In this document: in pieces, positions 11,202 through 24,832 of the stretch
How the letters are laid out: the number at the start of each line of letters is the position of its first letter
Numbering within the stretch: the first letter of the stretch is position 1
Source of the DNA: Klebsormidium nitens
Lineage: Eukaryota > Streptophyta > Klebsormidiophyceae > Klebsormidiales > Klebsormidiaceae
Reading direction: 5' to 3'
Assembly: GCA_000708835.1 (NCBI GenBank)
Contig: DF237330.1
Location: 1 to 64,000 of the forward strand
Length of the DNA: 64,000 bases
Translations under genes and position numbers: made by a program
Notes under the pieces: generated by a model
What the model saw: the letters and a program-made list of their open reading frames with translations, nothing else
The model's database searches: none
Told to the model about the DNA's origin: nothing

Positions 11202-14200
11202 TTACCGTGCCGCTTTGGCGCTCGCAACCTTTTGCACCTTCGCACTCGAACCACCGCTCGGCCCAAACTTTGACTTCGTCACCTCCCGCCGCCGTTTCCG
11301 CGCCTCGGCCGCCGTTACCGCGTCTACAACTGGGAGTGGCCCGATGTGGAGCGACACAGATCCACGCCGTCCGCTCCCCCGGTATACATTATACATGCCC
11401 GTTTCAGGCTTCACCGTTCGGGGGGGTGCGCTCGGCTGTAAACTCAGCGACATGTCGACCCCCTGGTTTGGGAACACGCCGCTCGGGTTACCCTCCGGAA
11501 TCCACGACATCGCGCCCCTACTCGCGCTATCGCCCCATAGGGGGTTTGGCACGCCATGCGACCCGAGCAGGTTCTGTGAACCTCCACTTTGTAAGGGCAC
11601 AAACGTCTGTCCGGGGATCCCCCCAAAGCGAGATTTCCCCGAAACCGATTCAAAAGCGGGGTTGGGATGGTGCAGCCCCTCTTGTTGCCACGTAGAGCCA
11701 AGCGACAAGTCAGCTCCGATGGGGGGTTGCCTGCTGGTTAACCGCGGGTTGAAAGGGTCCTGGTTAAGCCCGTCTTTTGCAAACGGGCTCCCTTTGAGAA
11801 GAGCCTCCGAGCTTGAGTGTTGGATCAACCCGGACCCTGGGTTAGCGGTCACGTTTTGAGAGTTAGCGGTCTGGTTTTGGACCGGGTTAGCTTGCTTCGG
11901 GGGAGGGAGGGCAGTCAAGTTGAAAAACTCGAGACCGGACGGTTGGGGGGGCAACACAACCTGCATCGGTGCGGAAAGATTTCGTTGCAGGCTCTGCGGG
12001 CGTAGCGATAACCAGGGGTTTAGCGGAAGCGATCGCGCGGTCGTCAACGCAGGCGGGCCGGCCCCATTCACACCACCCCGAGGCACACCGTCCCCATTCA
12101 CACCGTCCCGCCCCGACATGTCCCTTTTCACCCCCCCGTCGTCTGCGCCTTTGTTGGACCCCCCCTTTCCAATCTCGCTCGCCTTCACCCCCCCCTCTGA
12201 ACTCAAGAAGTCCTTCTTCCCCTCATCCTGCTTTATCTGCTGCCTTTTCTCGCGCGCCGCAACTGGGGGTTCAGAGCACAGCTCTGTGGCGATCGTATGC
12301 AGCAGACTAAGGGATAACGGCAGTGGCGGACTGGCAGATGTCTTTCCCCCGCCATTTCCCCCTCCAGGTAACGCTTCCAGATCCGGGCCGCTTCCCTTTC
12401 CCCCAGTCGAGAGCACCGAACTCAGCCCCCGGGCATTCGGAGACAAACCCCCCCTCGGAATCTGCTCAGTCGGGGCCCCCCCAAGCGACATGCTGACGTC
12501 AGGCAGGTTCCCAGAGGGTGTTCCGTTGCTCAGGACCGGTGTTGATGCGACGGGCTCCGCTTCTGCCCCCCCCTTGTCTGCCCCCCTGTTCAACGGACCC
12601 CCCGTTTGGGAAGTGGTCTTTTCCAGCAGCCCAGTCTTTGTAGGCCGTTCTGCATTCTCCGTTTTGGGGGGGTACGAAAGACTGGAGGGTCGAGCAGGAG
12701 AGGGACCCCCGGCCAACGCCCGCAGGAACGCGCTTTCGCTTAGCGCCTTTCCGGGGGGTTGCTCCGGCTTGGCCGTGACCGACTCGTTCGACCCCCGTTT
12801 TGAGAGAGGCTCTGGAGGAGGGCTCTTCTCGGTTCCAAAGACTGTTTCCGTTTTAGACGCCGCCAGAGGGTTTGCCGAATCTGGTTCCATGCTGCTCCCC
12901 TCCCCAGACCTTGCAGCGGAAGGGTTACTGCTAATCCCGTCCCCTGACCCTTTTCCCTCTCCGTCTGTAGACCTAACCTGAGCGGTTTGCAACTCGTCAC
13001 TTTTCCGGTCACCCAACTTCTCCTCTTCGGAACCACCGGCCATTAGCCCCAGGTTGGCAGAACCTTCCCCGCGAATATCCAAACCCTCCTTTGACCCACT
13101 CTTAGCAGTTTCACCCAACGCCAATCCTGCCGCGTCTTGCTCCGGAACCGAGTCCAGGTCAGGGGAGAGGTTTTCCAAACCCGGGGCAGGTTCGGGTAAC
13201 TCATCGTCGGGTTTGGGTAAGCCGTCGTTGGACTTGCGGTCGTCGCTAAGATCCGGAAGAAGAGGGGCGGACGTCGATGGATGCACGTCCAAAGGCTCTT
13301 CTGCCTCTGTTTGAGCGGCCATCAACTGCAATCCAAAAGAGATTTAGATTCTGCAAGCTCCTCTACCGGTTTTCGAATCCATCTTTGTTAAAAGCCAGAA
13401 GAGAGGGCACTCGATTGGATGCAAATCGCTGCATCATTTAAAGGCCCGGTGTTTCGAGCAATGTACGAGACAACAAATTGCGAGCTTTGTACAGAAGCCG
13501 GAGCAAAGGTTTCAAGAGTCCAAAGCATCCATGCAGAATCGACGCGTCTGCAGCTTTTTACACGATATGCAAATCTCCCCTTCCATCGACGAACAACAGG
13601 CGTCTCTCTTGAGCACTGACTCCAGCGATAGTGGTGATCTTGAAACAGGGCAAAGTTCCTTCGAAGGGCGCCTCACATCTTTTGAAAACTCGAAATCGGA
13701 GTGAGACGGGACTTCGTGGCGTGAGTTAGCTGCAAGCTTACGAAAACAACGTGTCTGCCGAACTGGCTCTGAAACGAGCAGAGCTCTCATATGGAGAGGC
13801 CAGAGAACCTAACAGGCTAAATAAGCAATAATGCTTCTCTCAAAAGGATCTGACGAGCATCCCGAGTCCAGACAAATTCGCACCCAAAACCTTCGACAAA
13901 AATGCTGACATAAGGACCCACCGACGTTTAAGATGTCAGTGCAAGAGTATCGGAAGTCGACAGTAGCAGCTTGGAAAGCGCACAAGTCAAAGCAAAAGCC
14001 CGCCACCGCCAAACAAGATTCCGTGGCTCCACGAATGCCAAACTGCGGTATGAGGTTGAACAGCAAACAGCGAACAGCGAATCTTACCTGCTCCTTGAGC
14101 TTTGCTTGCTCCGTGATCAGTCGATGAAGCTCCCTTTGAGCCGCCTCGACTTTCTGCATTGCACGCAAGAATCAGAGTTTTGCACCTCGTTTGCTTTTGA

Positions 14201-17200
14201 GGTGACACCTGGCGTTTTCAAGTCCGTCAGTCGAGGCTAGCCAGCTTTAAATTCCCATCACTAGCCGCAGTGCAATCGATCTGACAGAAAGCAGAGAACC
14301 ACTTGACTCTGAACCTGACGGTTCTGGGTGTTGCGAAGTCAGTGACTTTCGTCCAGTTGTTGACACAGCATCCAGATTGTGGAGCACGAGTCAGCAAACC
14401 CGTAACGTGTAAACAACCAAAGTATTCTTCTAGTTTTCGTGCTGTAACGAACGGGGCATCGACTTACGCTTCGGAGGTCCAGGTTCTCGTCCCCTAGCTC
14501 CTGCGCTTCCGTAGCCAGCTTCTTACACACCGCCTGGAAACAGAAACGCATTTAGAAACTGCATCCGAATCCCGGCTCAGCGTCATCTGAGATAAAACTT
14601 CTGTTCGACCACGAAGGAAGGCTCTCTGACAAGTTCTCTACAGCTTTCTCCGAATTCCATCATCGCTTAAACAGAGCCTGCAAGGATATGGAATGAGTAA
14701 AGGAGCCTGCCACAGCGACGCTCTGAAACCGCTGACATCCTCTTCAGACTTTGATTGCGTGCTCCATGATTCAATAAAACGACTTAACACAAAAGCTTGA
14801 AGACGTAAAACTGCAAGGTACGGTAAAAGAGACTTTGCAAACAAGTGAAGAGTCTTCTAGCAAGTAGATAAGCCCATGACAAAAACTACATGGACATCTT
14901 TCAGACAGGCCCCGGGGTTGATGTTTCACGATGGTCAAGAGACCCTACACAAGCAGATGGACAGCAAGTACTAATGCTCGAAACAAAAACAAGAACCGAC
15001 ACTGAGCTGCGGCGTGGTGCGAGAGTACCTCATCCAGCAAAGCCACAGAAGTACTGTATGCAACTGAATAACCACTTCCAACAAAAACCACCATCGAGAT
15101 AGATCCCATTCTCCCCTCACTACAATTTCTCCATCAAGTTTTTTACCAAAACCTTGGATGGTTTAGCTTGTAGCACTAAAACAGACCCACTTGTAGAGTA
15201 GTAGCCCTTCTCTTCTCCAACTCCGACATTCATTCTGTGGCCATGATGACGGTTGTGTCTCTCACCTGTTTCCTCATGATGGTCTTGCGCGCCGACTCCC
15301 GGTTTGCTTGGATCCTCCGCAGCCTCTGCGCCTCTTTCGCGGGGTCCGGGTCCTCAAGACCAACAGGCTGAAAAAACTAAACGGCATAACATCAGCATCA
15401 AAGTTGTGCGGGCGGCAGAATTACGAGACTCAACCAACGTAGCACAAAGCAGACTGCTCAGTAAGCGCAGCAAGCTTTGGGGGCTACACTGGTGTTATGC
15501 CTTACCAGCAAGAGATTTCTGGTTTACAAAGCAGGCAGATTGTTGAGAACCCTGATCAGCCCAAAGCACGTCAAAACACTTGCGGTTGTAACAGCTGCAC
15601 TGATGTTTCTCCAACACTGAACACCTAATGCAGCATATGAAATCAAGCAGTGGGGAAATCAACGCGACAAATCGTCCCTCAACAACAAGTCCCGTCAGCA
15701 CCGGACTTCGACCAGACTTCGACCGAGTGCCTGTACACCTTTTAGCGTCCACTTCCATTTTCCCAAGCAACAAGGGTATTGAGGAACAAAACTACTAAGA
15801 GGGCGTCCAATGGCTTCTTTATCAGTATCTACGAGAGGATCAAAGAAAGGTGCTGCTCGCAGACCTCCAGATTCATCGGACTCGTTCTGCTCTCTTGCCC
15901 TCGAGAGAGTGCAGCTTTGGAAACACAACTGGCAGAAACAAATCCCAATCCAGAATTCCTCAAACTAGTGCTGAAATACACCGACAATGTTTAACCAAGC
16001 TGCACGGAGTGCCCCACAATCATGGACGTCAGACTTTCCTCTCAAGTAAGCACCCAATCCTCAGCACCGCTCGGCATGCATGCGCAGGTAGAGATTTCGT
16101 GGAGCGCTGCATACCAAGTTGGTGAAACTCAGGACAATGTTCCAGAACAAAGACCAGCTGTTATGGAGGTCCTTCAAACAACAGATTGGCCCACAATCAT
16201 TTTAGGGTTTCCGGAGCATTTTAGGGTTTGGGACGAGGCCACTCACAACTGCCTTCCTACGCCTAGCCCGCGCTAACCGCTTTCTGCTTCCGCCCGCGAA
16301 CCCTAACCCCGGCTCGTCCTCCCTTTCCCCCCCCTCGAGCAGCTCCTCTTTCAGCCCCCCTAGCTCCGAATCTCTCTGCTCCACCCCGTCCCGTTCCGAA
16401 AATTGATTGGCTGGGGAAAGAAAATCCACCAGCTTCGGAGACGGCAGCTCCAGTCCGCTCTTAGCGGGAGCGCGCTCCTCGAACTGGAACTCTGTGATGC
16501 TTTGGGCGCGGGCAATTGGGTTTGATACCGGGTTAGAAAGCGGGTTAGCAAGCGTCGGGAATGCCGGCCACGGCTGGCTGGCGGACGGGGGCAGAGACGC
16601 TGCAATTGCAGCTAAGAAAGCGGACGGCGCCGAGAGTTGTGATTGCAGCTCGCCGCCGACGGAGCGCTGCGACTGGAGCCCGAGCGACGGCTGGCTTTGC
16701 AGGCCCCCCCCCAGAGAGTCCCTCGGCAGGCACCCCCCAAACGACGACTGCGAGGCCATTGAGAGCTGCGGTAAAAGAGTGTTTACACTGAGCTGGGGAG
16801 GAAAAGACGGAGCGCGGATCAAGGGGGGTCGCTCATCCTTCAGCAGCGCTGCGATCCCCTCGAGGCCCTGCTCAAACGCCTGGTCCACTTTTGCCTGTGC
16901 AACACCTGGGATGAGGCTCGAAACCCTAGCATCCGCAGGGCCCTTCGGTGCCTCCCCCTCCCCCCCCGCCCTCGACACGTCGCTACCCCCCGCGTCAGCT
17001 TCTGACAGGCCGCTCTGTGAGAGTTCAGCAGAGGAACCCCCCCTGTTTCCTGCACCCCCTCGTCGCTGCCGATCCTCCCACTCCTGCATCTTTGCAAGCT
17101 TGCTTGAGAGCTCGGTCATCGGACTCCCCTTCTCGTTCACCACAATTACCGAACCAGAGCGGCGCCTCCTAAGCGTCCACGAGATGCCGTCCAACCTCTG

Positions 17201-17341
17201 CTCTGCATCACTCCCCCGCCTTCCCAAAGAGTCCTCGCGCCATAGGGAACCCCGTTCCGGAACACCCCCTCCGACAAGTGCGGCGAGGGCCATCGCAGCA
17301 TCGAGCTCCTCGTCATTGCTGGGGAGCTGCGTCCCAGGCAT
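11202..17341 (-). CDS. Plant bZIP transcription factor (bZIP62-like class), 5 exons
   Basis: Exons in coding order: 17341-16247, 15367-15266, 14533-14468, 14153-14088, 13325-11202, all phase 0, about 1150 aa. The bZIP domain is spread over exons 2-4: basic region RIQANRESARKTIMRKQ, then a zipper with Leu at heptad positions (KKLATEAQEL, ENLDL, HRLITEQAKLKEQ). From memory this matches, without gaps, the plant class containing Arabidopsis bZIP62. The invariant N-x7-R/K of ordinary bZIPs is N-x7-Ile here, a change also seen in that class, so DNA contact may be altered. The 365-residue N-terminus and 707-residue C-terminus are low-complexity Ser/Pro/Gly/Asn-rich, typical of activation or scaffold regions. 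The ATG at 17341 was chosen as the first in-frame ATG. Nuclear by inference. Confidence 0.88.
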
Positions 17342-18626
17342 CTCGCCCAACCAACTCCTTAACCCACTGCTTAACCTACTTCCTACTCCTCCAACAGCTT
17401 ATGCTGCTCTTTCCGCTGTTTGCTGATCAGCAGCATTTGCAACTGTCCTTATCGACGCTGTCTACAGGGCCAACTGAATGTCAATGTCAGATTCAAGTGC
17501 GGAACAAAGTCCAAGTCTGCTCCCGAGGGGGTCTTGATGCAGACGGCAATCAACATCGTCTGCTGCGTCAATGCTGCCCCATTTCAGCACTTCCTCCTCC
17601 CCTGACAGAAGGAGAAGAGGCCTGCAGACATCGCCATCAATTCTGCCACGCTCACAAGCCCGGGCGCTCCCCTAGAAGAAACTGTTTCAACTCTTTGGAG
17701 TCTTTGGATGGCCGGCGGCTCTGGCAGCCATATTGCGGCCTATAGCTCAAACTAGAACGAGACCATCGTGTTAGTTGTCACTTCCAGCCTAGGCCCAGGG
17801 CGAGTCTTTGTGTGAACAGAACCGGTACCGGGCTGAGTCCAGGCAACGCGCTTAGGTAGGTACCGTCGGGACTGTGTACAAGTTGGGTTACCTGCTTCAA
17901 AACTTCGTTACAACTTACAACCGGGAACCTCGAAACGGCTGCACGTGAGCGTTGGAGCCTGCCAGTAGGTTAAAAATCCTGTACAGTTTCGCCAAACCTG
18001 TCGGTAGGTACCGTGCATTGGAGATTAGGTAAACAATTCAACTACATACCTAGCCTAACTTAACATAAACAAGCGGTACATGTTTAATACCTACCTTAAA
18101 CCTGTACCGGTACATGCCATGGTCTGGCCGCCCGGCCGCCGTCTGTCCAGGGTACCGTAAACGACAAAAGGTACAGTACCAGTACCATACCGTTTGCGGA
18201 ACGACCGCGATCGAACGGTTCAAAAGTCAACGAGTGAAAAGATCCCATCTGGCACATTCTGGCGGGCTTCGCCACCTCAGCAAACCAGGTGGGCGGCACG
18301 CAACCGTCTTGCGATTTGAAGAGTCGTCTCTCCAAAGTCAACCAGGCAACCTGCATGAAACACATGAAAGTTTGTGCTTGCGCCATGGCGGTAGATTCGT
18401 GAATGCAGAAGGACGTCGTGAGCAGCAGGTGCAAGGAACGGAAAGGGCCAGGGAGGGGAGCGCTCTGTGGTTCAAAGTGTAGAACTTGGAGTCACGGGGC
18501 AGGCTCTCCAGGAACTTGTATATCTTTAAATTGAGGACCAGCGTGCTTTGCATGGTGATTGAAAGCTTTGCGAAGACGAGGTAGCATAGGAATCAACCCT
18601 GGCCGGGGGTGCGGGCGCGTTTTGGA
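17342..18626. promoter_or_regulatory. Shared upstream region of bZIP (-) and RSH2/3-like (+) genes
   Basis: About 1.3 kb between divergent start codons. Between about 17820 and 18200 it is dense in GTAC-cored words (GGTACC, GTACCGG, GGTACAGTACCAGTACC). GTAC is the core recognised by plant SBP-domain factors, but similar clusters occur elsewhere in the window, so a specific role is unproven. No TATA box was placed. Confidence 0.4.
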
Positions 18627-21600
18627 ATGTACAGCGCCAGTATGACCATGTACAGCAGCTCGCCCCCTAGCAGCACGTTTGTGTCCACGACTGTCACTGG
18701 CTTCCAGCCAGCGAGTGTGGGTCATAGCAGGGCAGGAAGCAGTGGGGGTCAGTCTAGGTCCGCTGTGGAGTTGGACTTCAGCAGTCGCACTTCTTCTAGC
18801 AAGGGCCATGTCAAGGGTGGTCTCACGACTTTGTTCGCGGGGCAAAAGTCAACAAAGGTTGTGAACTTGAGTTCATCTGTGGACTCTGTGGAGTCATCTG
18901 TACATATCAAGAGGCTCAGTGGGAGTGATTTTGGCAGCCTGGGGCGTGACAGTCCTCTTGGACGGAGTCTTCCTGTGAGCGTCCCGCAGAATTCACGAGG
19001 GAAGAGCCCTGTCTCAGTGCTTTTTGGGGGTTCGCCTGTTGCGTCTCTCTTGTCGCATGATGGGAGTCAAGGCCTCCCGCCTCTAGACCGCAGCCATCAG
19101 GCAGATAGGCAGCAGCGGAAAAGCTCAGGCACGCTATCTGAGGTTAGAAGGAGGTCGCTAAGGGGTCACGAAGATGACGGGACCGTCATTCTGTCCCGGC
19201 GGGTGTTGGAAGATGACCCTGAATCGCCCCCAGAGTTCAGTTTACGAGCAGGGCTTCTGGATATCACTTTGGATCTAGACCATGTAGACGAAGAGTCGCT
19301 CGCTTCGCCTTCCGCGCAGTCCCTCCCAGCGTTCCTATCCCCAGCAACTCTTCAGCGCAACACGTCAATGGGCCGCTCCTTTGGTCTGGACAGCCCTGAT
19401 GTAAGGCCTCAGCAGTCCGGTGCTTTCAGCCCTTATCCAGCCAGGAGGGAGCTGGAGCCTCGGTCACCGAGACCGTTAAGAAAGCTGACGGCAGAGGAGC
19501 ATCTTCTGAAGGCTCAGGAGCTGCATGGTCTCTTCAGCGATCCGCTGGTCGTGCTCGCTTTTAGGATAGCAGCAGATGCACATGAGGGCCGGGTAAGTTG
19601 AATGACTATGAAGCCTTTCCGCTTTCATGCATGTATGTATGCTTCTCTGCCAGTTTAGCTGCCTGTGCAAGCAGTCATAGAAGAGAAGGCTGCCTTGAAT
19701 GAGCAGGTTGGCATGTGGTCAGTGCTATGCTTTTTGCTTCATGTTTGCAAAGATGTACCGGCTTTCAAGAAAACAAGCTGGCAGAATTTGCGGACGGGCT
19801 GGCTTAGCTCAACTATTGCATTCTGCACCTTCAACTTAGGCATCGACAGTTGAGAGTTCATTCGTATTAAAAATGGAGGAGGTCGTTGCTGGAAGCCTGT
19901 GTTGCAAGGCAGTGAGACGTGACATTAGTCCGCCAGCAAACAAGTTCTCAAGCATACATGAAATAGTAGTTGGAAGGAACAGTGGTTTTGATGCAACTTG
20001 CCTTAGAAACATGGTCTAGAATGCCTTTGGTGGAAGTTCTTTCAATGGATACATGTGGACGAAAGACTAGGGTTCTGTACTGGAAAGCTGCATACCGCAG
20101 AAGGTTGCGTCTTCTGATGCTTGCTCCTAAGGTGCACGCCTGAAAGTCACTGTTGACTACTTGGATCTGCTTTGAGTTATCTCTTAACACTCGCGGCTGC
20201 TGTACTTGGTGAATGGTTGGCAGTGTCCTAGGTAATTGGGTTCGATCTGGTCAGACAAGGCCGAAAATACATGTAGGCAAACACCAGTAATCACATCTGT
20301 CTTACTTTTCAGGTACGTCGGAACGGGGAGCTGAACATTGTACATTGCTTAGAAGCGGCCAAGATCCTAGCAGAAAGCACGCGGGACAGGGTTATGGTTG
20401 CAGCAGGGCTCCTACATGACGTTCTAGACGATACGCTGATGTCAGAGGCCGATCTGTTCAGGCAGATTGGCCCGGAAGTCACAGCTCTAGTTGCTGGCGT
20501 CACCAAGATGGGGAACATCTCGCAGATTGTGCGGGACACGGCGGAGTCCAGCGGGTTGATGAACGTGGACAACTTGCGGACTCTCATTTTGGCCATGTCG
20601 GATCCGAGAGCAGTGATTGTGAAGCTAGCAGACAGACTGCATAACCTACGCACGCTAGATGCGCTCCCGCGCCATAAGCAGCTGGGGATTGCTCGGGAGA
20701 CGCTGGATGTGTTTGCGAACCTGGCGCGGCGACTAGGCGTTTGGAACATCAAGACCGAGATGGAGGACATCTGCTTCAAGTACCTGATGCCTGTGGAGTA
20801 TGGCAACCTGAAGGCTAGGCTGGCAGAGGGCTACGATCTGCACGAGTCAGTCGAGGCGGCTGTGCGAGAGGTCGATGCGGCGCTCAGGGCAAAGGGGATC
20901 GGGTACCTGGACCTCTCAGGAAGGCCAAAGAACCTGTACAGCATCCATTCAAAGATGAAGCAGTAAGCACAATCCTACATGGTCGCAGATTGTTTTCTTC
21001 ATCTGATCAGCTTTCCTGCTTTCACGCTTGCCCTTTACCTTTTGCAACAGGCTGCTCGGTCTACTCCGCAGAGCAGGTATGCCAGAGAGTATTGAAACCA
21101 TACTTGCACTGGCTTCTGAAGAGAAAAAACGCTCGGGCACAGGAGGTCTGCACCTGCCGGGGGTCACGCTTTGGTTGCAGCTTGTGAAGTGGCTTTTCCT
21201 CAGACCATTTTCTGTCCAAGCAAGATATCCGCTGATTGAGAGCTGACAGGTTTTCTATACGTGTGCTGATTGAAGGATTTGGTTGATCACTAATTGCCGA
21301 ACTTGTGACAAAGGTAATCTGTGCATGACGCTTGCCCTGTCAAGTTTCCTAAGCATCTTTGTTTTCCAGAGGATAAGTGTGGCAGCTATTATTGCAACTC
21401 TCTCGTGTTGGTAAAATCGGTGACCTGCTTTTGTCATGCTAGCCTGAAGGCAGGGATTAGTTTTGCATCTTGTTGAAGCCGGGTCCTGTTTTAGGGTTTG
21501 TCCCTGGAACCTTATCTCCTATCCCTCTTCTCAAGTATTGTCCACACCAATAGCAGGTCCTTTCATTGCTTCCGACTCGGACCAAATTTTGACGGATGCG

Positions 21601-23536
21601 GAGCTCCGTCGCCCCATCCTTTTCTTGCAAATGCAGCTTTCCCCCCCTTTTTGCCCTCTTTCACTCAAGCTTGCTGGCCCCCTCCTGGGGTGACCCGATC
21701 CATTTCCACCCATATTCATCTATCTTCTGCCTCCAATGTGTCAAAGCTCGCCTCTTAATCCTCTTAATGTCCATTTCACCTTTCCCCTGCGTTCAAGAAC
21801 CTTGGATATTCCCCCAAGAAACCCACATACCTTCCCAATAAATTCCTCCATGAAGCTTATATATCCGCCCGCCCCCTTTTGCAGAAAGGGCCGCAACAGC
21901 CTGGAGGACATTTACGACGTGCGTGGAATCCGCATCATCGTCAACTCGGTCGCCGACTGCTACGCTGCGCTCGAGGTCGTGCAGACGCTCTGGCACCAGA
22001 TCCCCTCCAAATTCAAGGACTACATCAAGTCGCCCAAGAACAACGGCTACCAATCGCTGCACACGGTGTTGCGAGACAGGGACGGGTACCCGATTGAGGT
22101 GCAGCTGCGCACGGAGAGCATGCATGTCGCGGCGGAGTATGGCGTGGCGGCGCATTGGCGCTACAAGGAGTGCGTGGTGGGGGGTGAGGCGTCAACTCAC
22201 TGGCTTCCTTTGAGGCTTCAAGAACAAACAAGTGCACCATGAGTGTAGCCGATGAGCTGTTGAATGTTGCATCTGCAGATAAAAGGAGCTGTCTTTGCTT
22301 TTTCCAAGGACTTGGGACTCGCATAGCTTCTACAAAAAGCACCCGTACTCGGGTGAGCAGGTAATGATGCACGATTTCAAACTCTGGTCGTCAACCCTCC
22401 ACTCAACTGCTCATTGCTGAGCTTCTCTTTTTTTCAACTCTGCTTTTCTGAGAGTCCACTAATCTCTTTCCCAACCCTGGCAGGTAACAAGGCGAGCTAC
22501 TCCAGTCAAGTGGTCGCCTGGGCGCGCTACATCATCTCGTTCCTAGTAGAGGCGTCCGACAACAAGGTCCGAGTGGCTGGCCACGACAGCCGCCCTCCCC
22601 CCTGCCCCTTCCCCGAGCACGAGGCGAGCTGTGCGAATGCCCCCCTCGCGGCGGGGCTGTGCCTGGACGGTATTGATGGGGCGCCTGTGCTCGTGATTGA
22701 GCGGGAAAATGATGTGGTACGTGGCTAATAGTTGTTGCTTGTGGATTACTAGTCGCTCTGGTTGCACTAAATCTGAAGACAGGTGCAATCCTGAGCTGCA
22801 GTCTCTTCCAGTCTGCTTGGAAAAGGGGTTGTGTGTTTCGAATGCTTGTGTTTGTTTTAGGAAACTGTCTTCTCCTTTAGTGATCGGAGAACGCCATTTT
22901 GAACAGACGTCTTGTTTCTCTGCAATGCTTCAGCACTTTCCTTTGTTGGAAGGATTGCCCAGGTTCATTGGTTCGTTTTTATTGATGTAAAGATCATAGC
23001 TTCTCAGTGATTTCCAGTCTTTCCTTGCGCCATTTCATTGGTTTGTCTGCTACAGAGCAATTATGGCTGTTCCACCAGAGCTTGACAACAATTCTCACCC
23101 GGATTGAATCTCTCACTTACTCACCCAATCTGCTCCTCTGCAGCTGACCGTCCGGGAGCTGCCAGCTGGCACCACCGCAGGCGACCTCATCAACGATCGC
23201 ATCAAGCGCGGGCTCCCTGCCAACGCCTCCGCTGCACTCCCCGTCATCAACGACCACGAGGCCGAGTCCGCAGCGCAGCGTCTGCACACTGGTGATGTGG
23301 TCGAGATTGTGCTCACGTGCCCCCCACCCCTAGTTGCTCCCGAGCTCGTGGGCGAGGAAGGGCTGCTGCCGCTGCATGTTCCGGATGCGTCCCAGATTCA
23401 GCAACTGGACGATGCGGTGTCGGTGGAGCTGAATGAGAAGCTGCGGTCGATGCGCTCGGGGGAGGCGTTGTCGGACGGGTGGGTTGAGGTGGGAGTGGAG
23501 CAGAGCGCGAGCCGCATGCAGGTTGCGCGGGGCTAG
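18627..23536 (+). CDS. RSH2/3-like: RSH2/RSH3-type (p)ppGpp synthetase/hydrolase, 5 exons
   Basis: Exons 18627-19592, 20313-20962, 21885-22183, 22484-22716, 23144-23536; about 846 aa with matching phases. It makes or degrades the alarmone ppGpp, expected in the plastid. The N-terminus has the plant RSH2/3 signature (SSSPPSSTF, GGLTTLF, FGSL, SPVSVL), in the region that normally carries the transit peptide. The HD hydrolase domain follows (VAAGLLHDVLDD, VKLADRLHNLRTL), with HDxxDD instead of bacterial HDxxED, as in plant RSH2/3. The synthetase domain has SGRPKNLYSIHSKM, DVRGIRIIV, KDYIKSPKNNGYQSLHT, IEVQLRT and AAHWRYKE, with the Gly-Arg motif intact. The last exon is a short TGS-like region. 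No C-terminal ACT domain, as expected for this class. The predicted 3' end is followed by TGTAAACTGTACATAAACC near 23800. Confidence 0.95.
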
Positions 23537-24832
23537 AGGAGAGCCTTGAAAAGTAGGGAGATGAAGTAGATATGTAGAGCTAGAAGGTGGCATAGTTATC
23601 AAAGCGCACTCATCGAGCCGGTCTTCGAAAGGGTGCTTGCATACCAAGGTTACTTTGCATATTGGCGACTCGTTGGCAACTTAGATTGGTCAAAATCGCG
23701 GTATAGTGCGTGTTACATCAAGATCGTTAGGGACCTGGTGATTGTAGAGTGTTCGACAAGCGGGTGGTTGTTTGAAGAGTATTTGTACATATTGTAGAAC
23801 CATGTAAACTGTACATAAACCAATGTAGTTCAATCAGCCAGGTTAATTTGTCTCATAGCTTGGTTACAAAGCCTGCAAGAACATAATAACACGGATGATT
23901 CATTGTGGCCACTTGTCTCCGACATTGTGTTTGTGCATCAAATTACCAGGTTATTCCTAATGTGACCCGATCGACGGAGCTTATTTTGGATGCCCTAGTG
24001 CATTTACTACCTAGGTCCAGAAGTCTACCCAATCACGTACTTTCCTCAGGCTAGCGGCTCAATTGGTGGCGCCCAGTTGATTAAAAGTCACATGCATGGT
24101 CCGAAGTTCAAGTCAAGCCTCTGACTTGCTCATTCAACAACGCATGACAGCTGTTGGCCGGGCGGTGCCATACAAGACTGCATCATCAGTGACCCGGCCC
24201 AGCACACTGAGTGTGTGATGACTAGCCTGGCCAGGGGCCGCGGCACGGCCGGCCATCCACATGAGCTGCGCCACGCTTATATGTTAATGATTCGAGTGGG
24301 CAGCATCGTCGATCGATCAACTTACTATAAAAAAACCGTCCTGCAGGCTAGTGAATATATAGACGATTCGAAATTTTGCATCCAAACTGAGCGCTGCATG
24401 CCATGAATGCATATGGACTTGGTCGACTCAGTATGTGAGCACGAGTGATTTGTGGGCCCACAAGATCGTCGAGCTAATGCTGAAAGGAGATTGAATCATC
24501 CATGATCAACCGTTTGCGCATGCAGACTCATCCGCGACTGCCAACTTTGATATGTATGTCCAACTTGATTATGATAGTGAAAGTGACAGTATAGCGGAGG
24601 CCGGGCAGCCTTATAGAAGCGACCTAAGTTTGCTGCCAGCCGCCACAAAGTGTGAAAATCACGGCATGCAGTGCGCATGCATGATCGACCGTCTATAAGT
24701 AATCAAAATTAAGCAACTATATATGATATGCATCCGGCCGACGGTTCGCATCACTACTAACTTTGTAATAGTGGGCAACTTATAGTGGCGCATGGCGTCC
24801 CTGATACATCCCTTGGCGGATCCTTTGGTGCG
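23537..24832. other. Intergenic 3' of the RSH2/3-like gene
   Basis: No supported coding sequence. The first 300 bp are probably the 3' UTR. The rest is moderately AT-rich, with scattered GGCCGG and ATGCAT words. Confidence 0.5.

Noticed and set aside
11062-11859. Long plus-strand frame of about 265 codons
   Set aside because: Antisense shadow of the low-complexity last exon of the bZIP gene. The frames at 11920-12981 and 16407-17426 are the same kind of artefact.
15027-15052. A 15-nt microexon encoding ALLDE between bZIP exons 2 and 3, with a TG acceptor
   Set aside because: It reads temptingly like the start of a leucine zipper, but it lacks an AG and would shift the zipper by five residues. 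Joining 15266 directly to 14533 puts leucines exactly in register, so it was dropped.
21050-21076. Possible cassette exon in the RSH2/3-like gene after GCAACAG
   Set aside because: Its length would shift the frame, and the family alignment is continuous without it.
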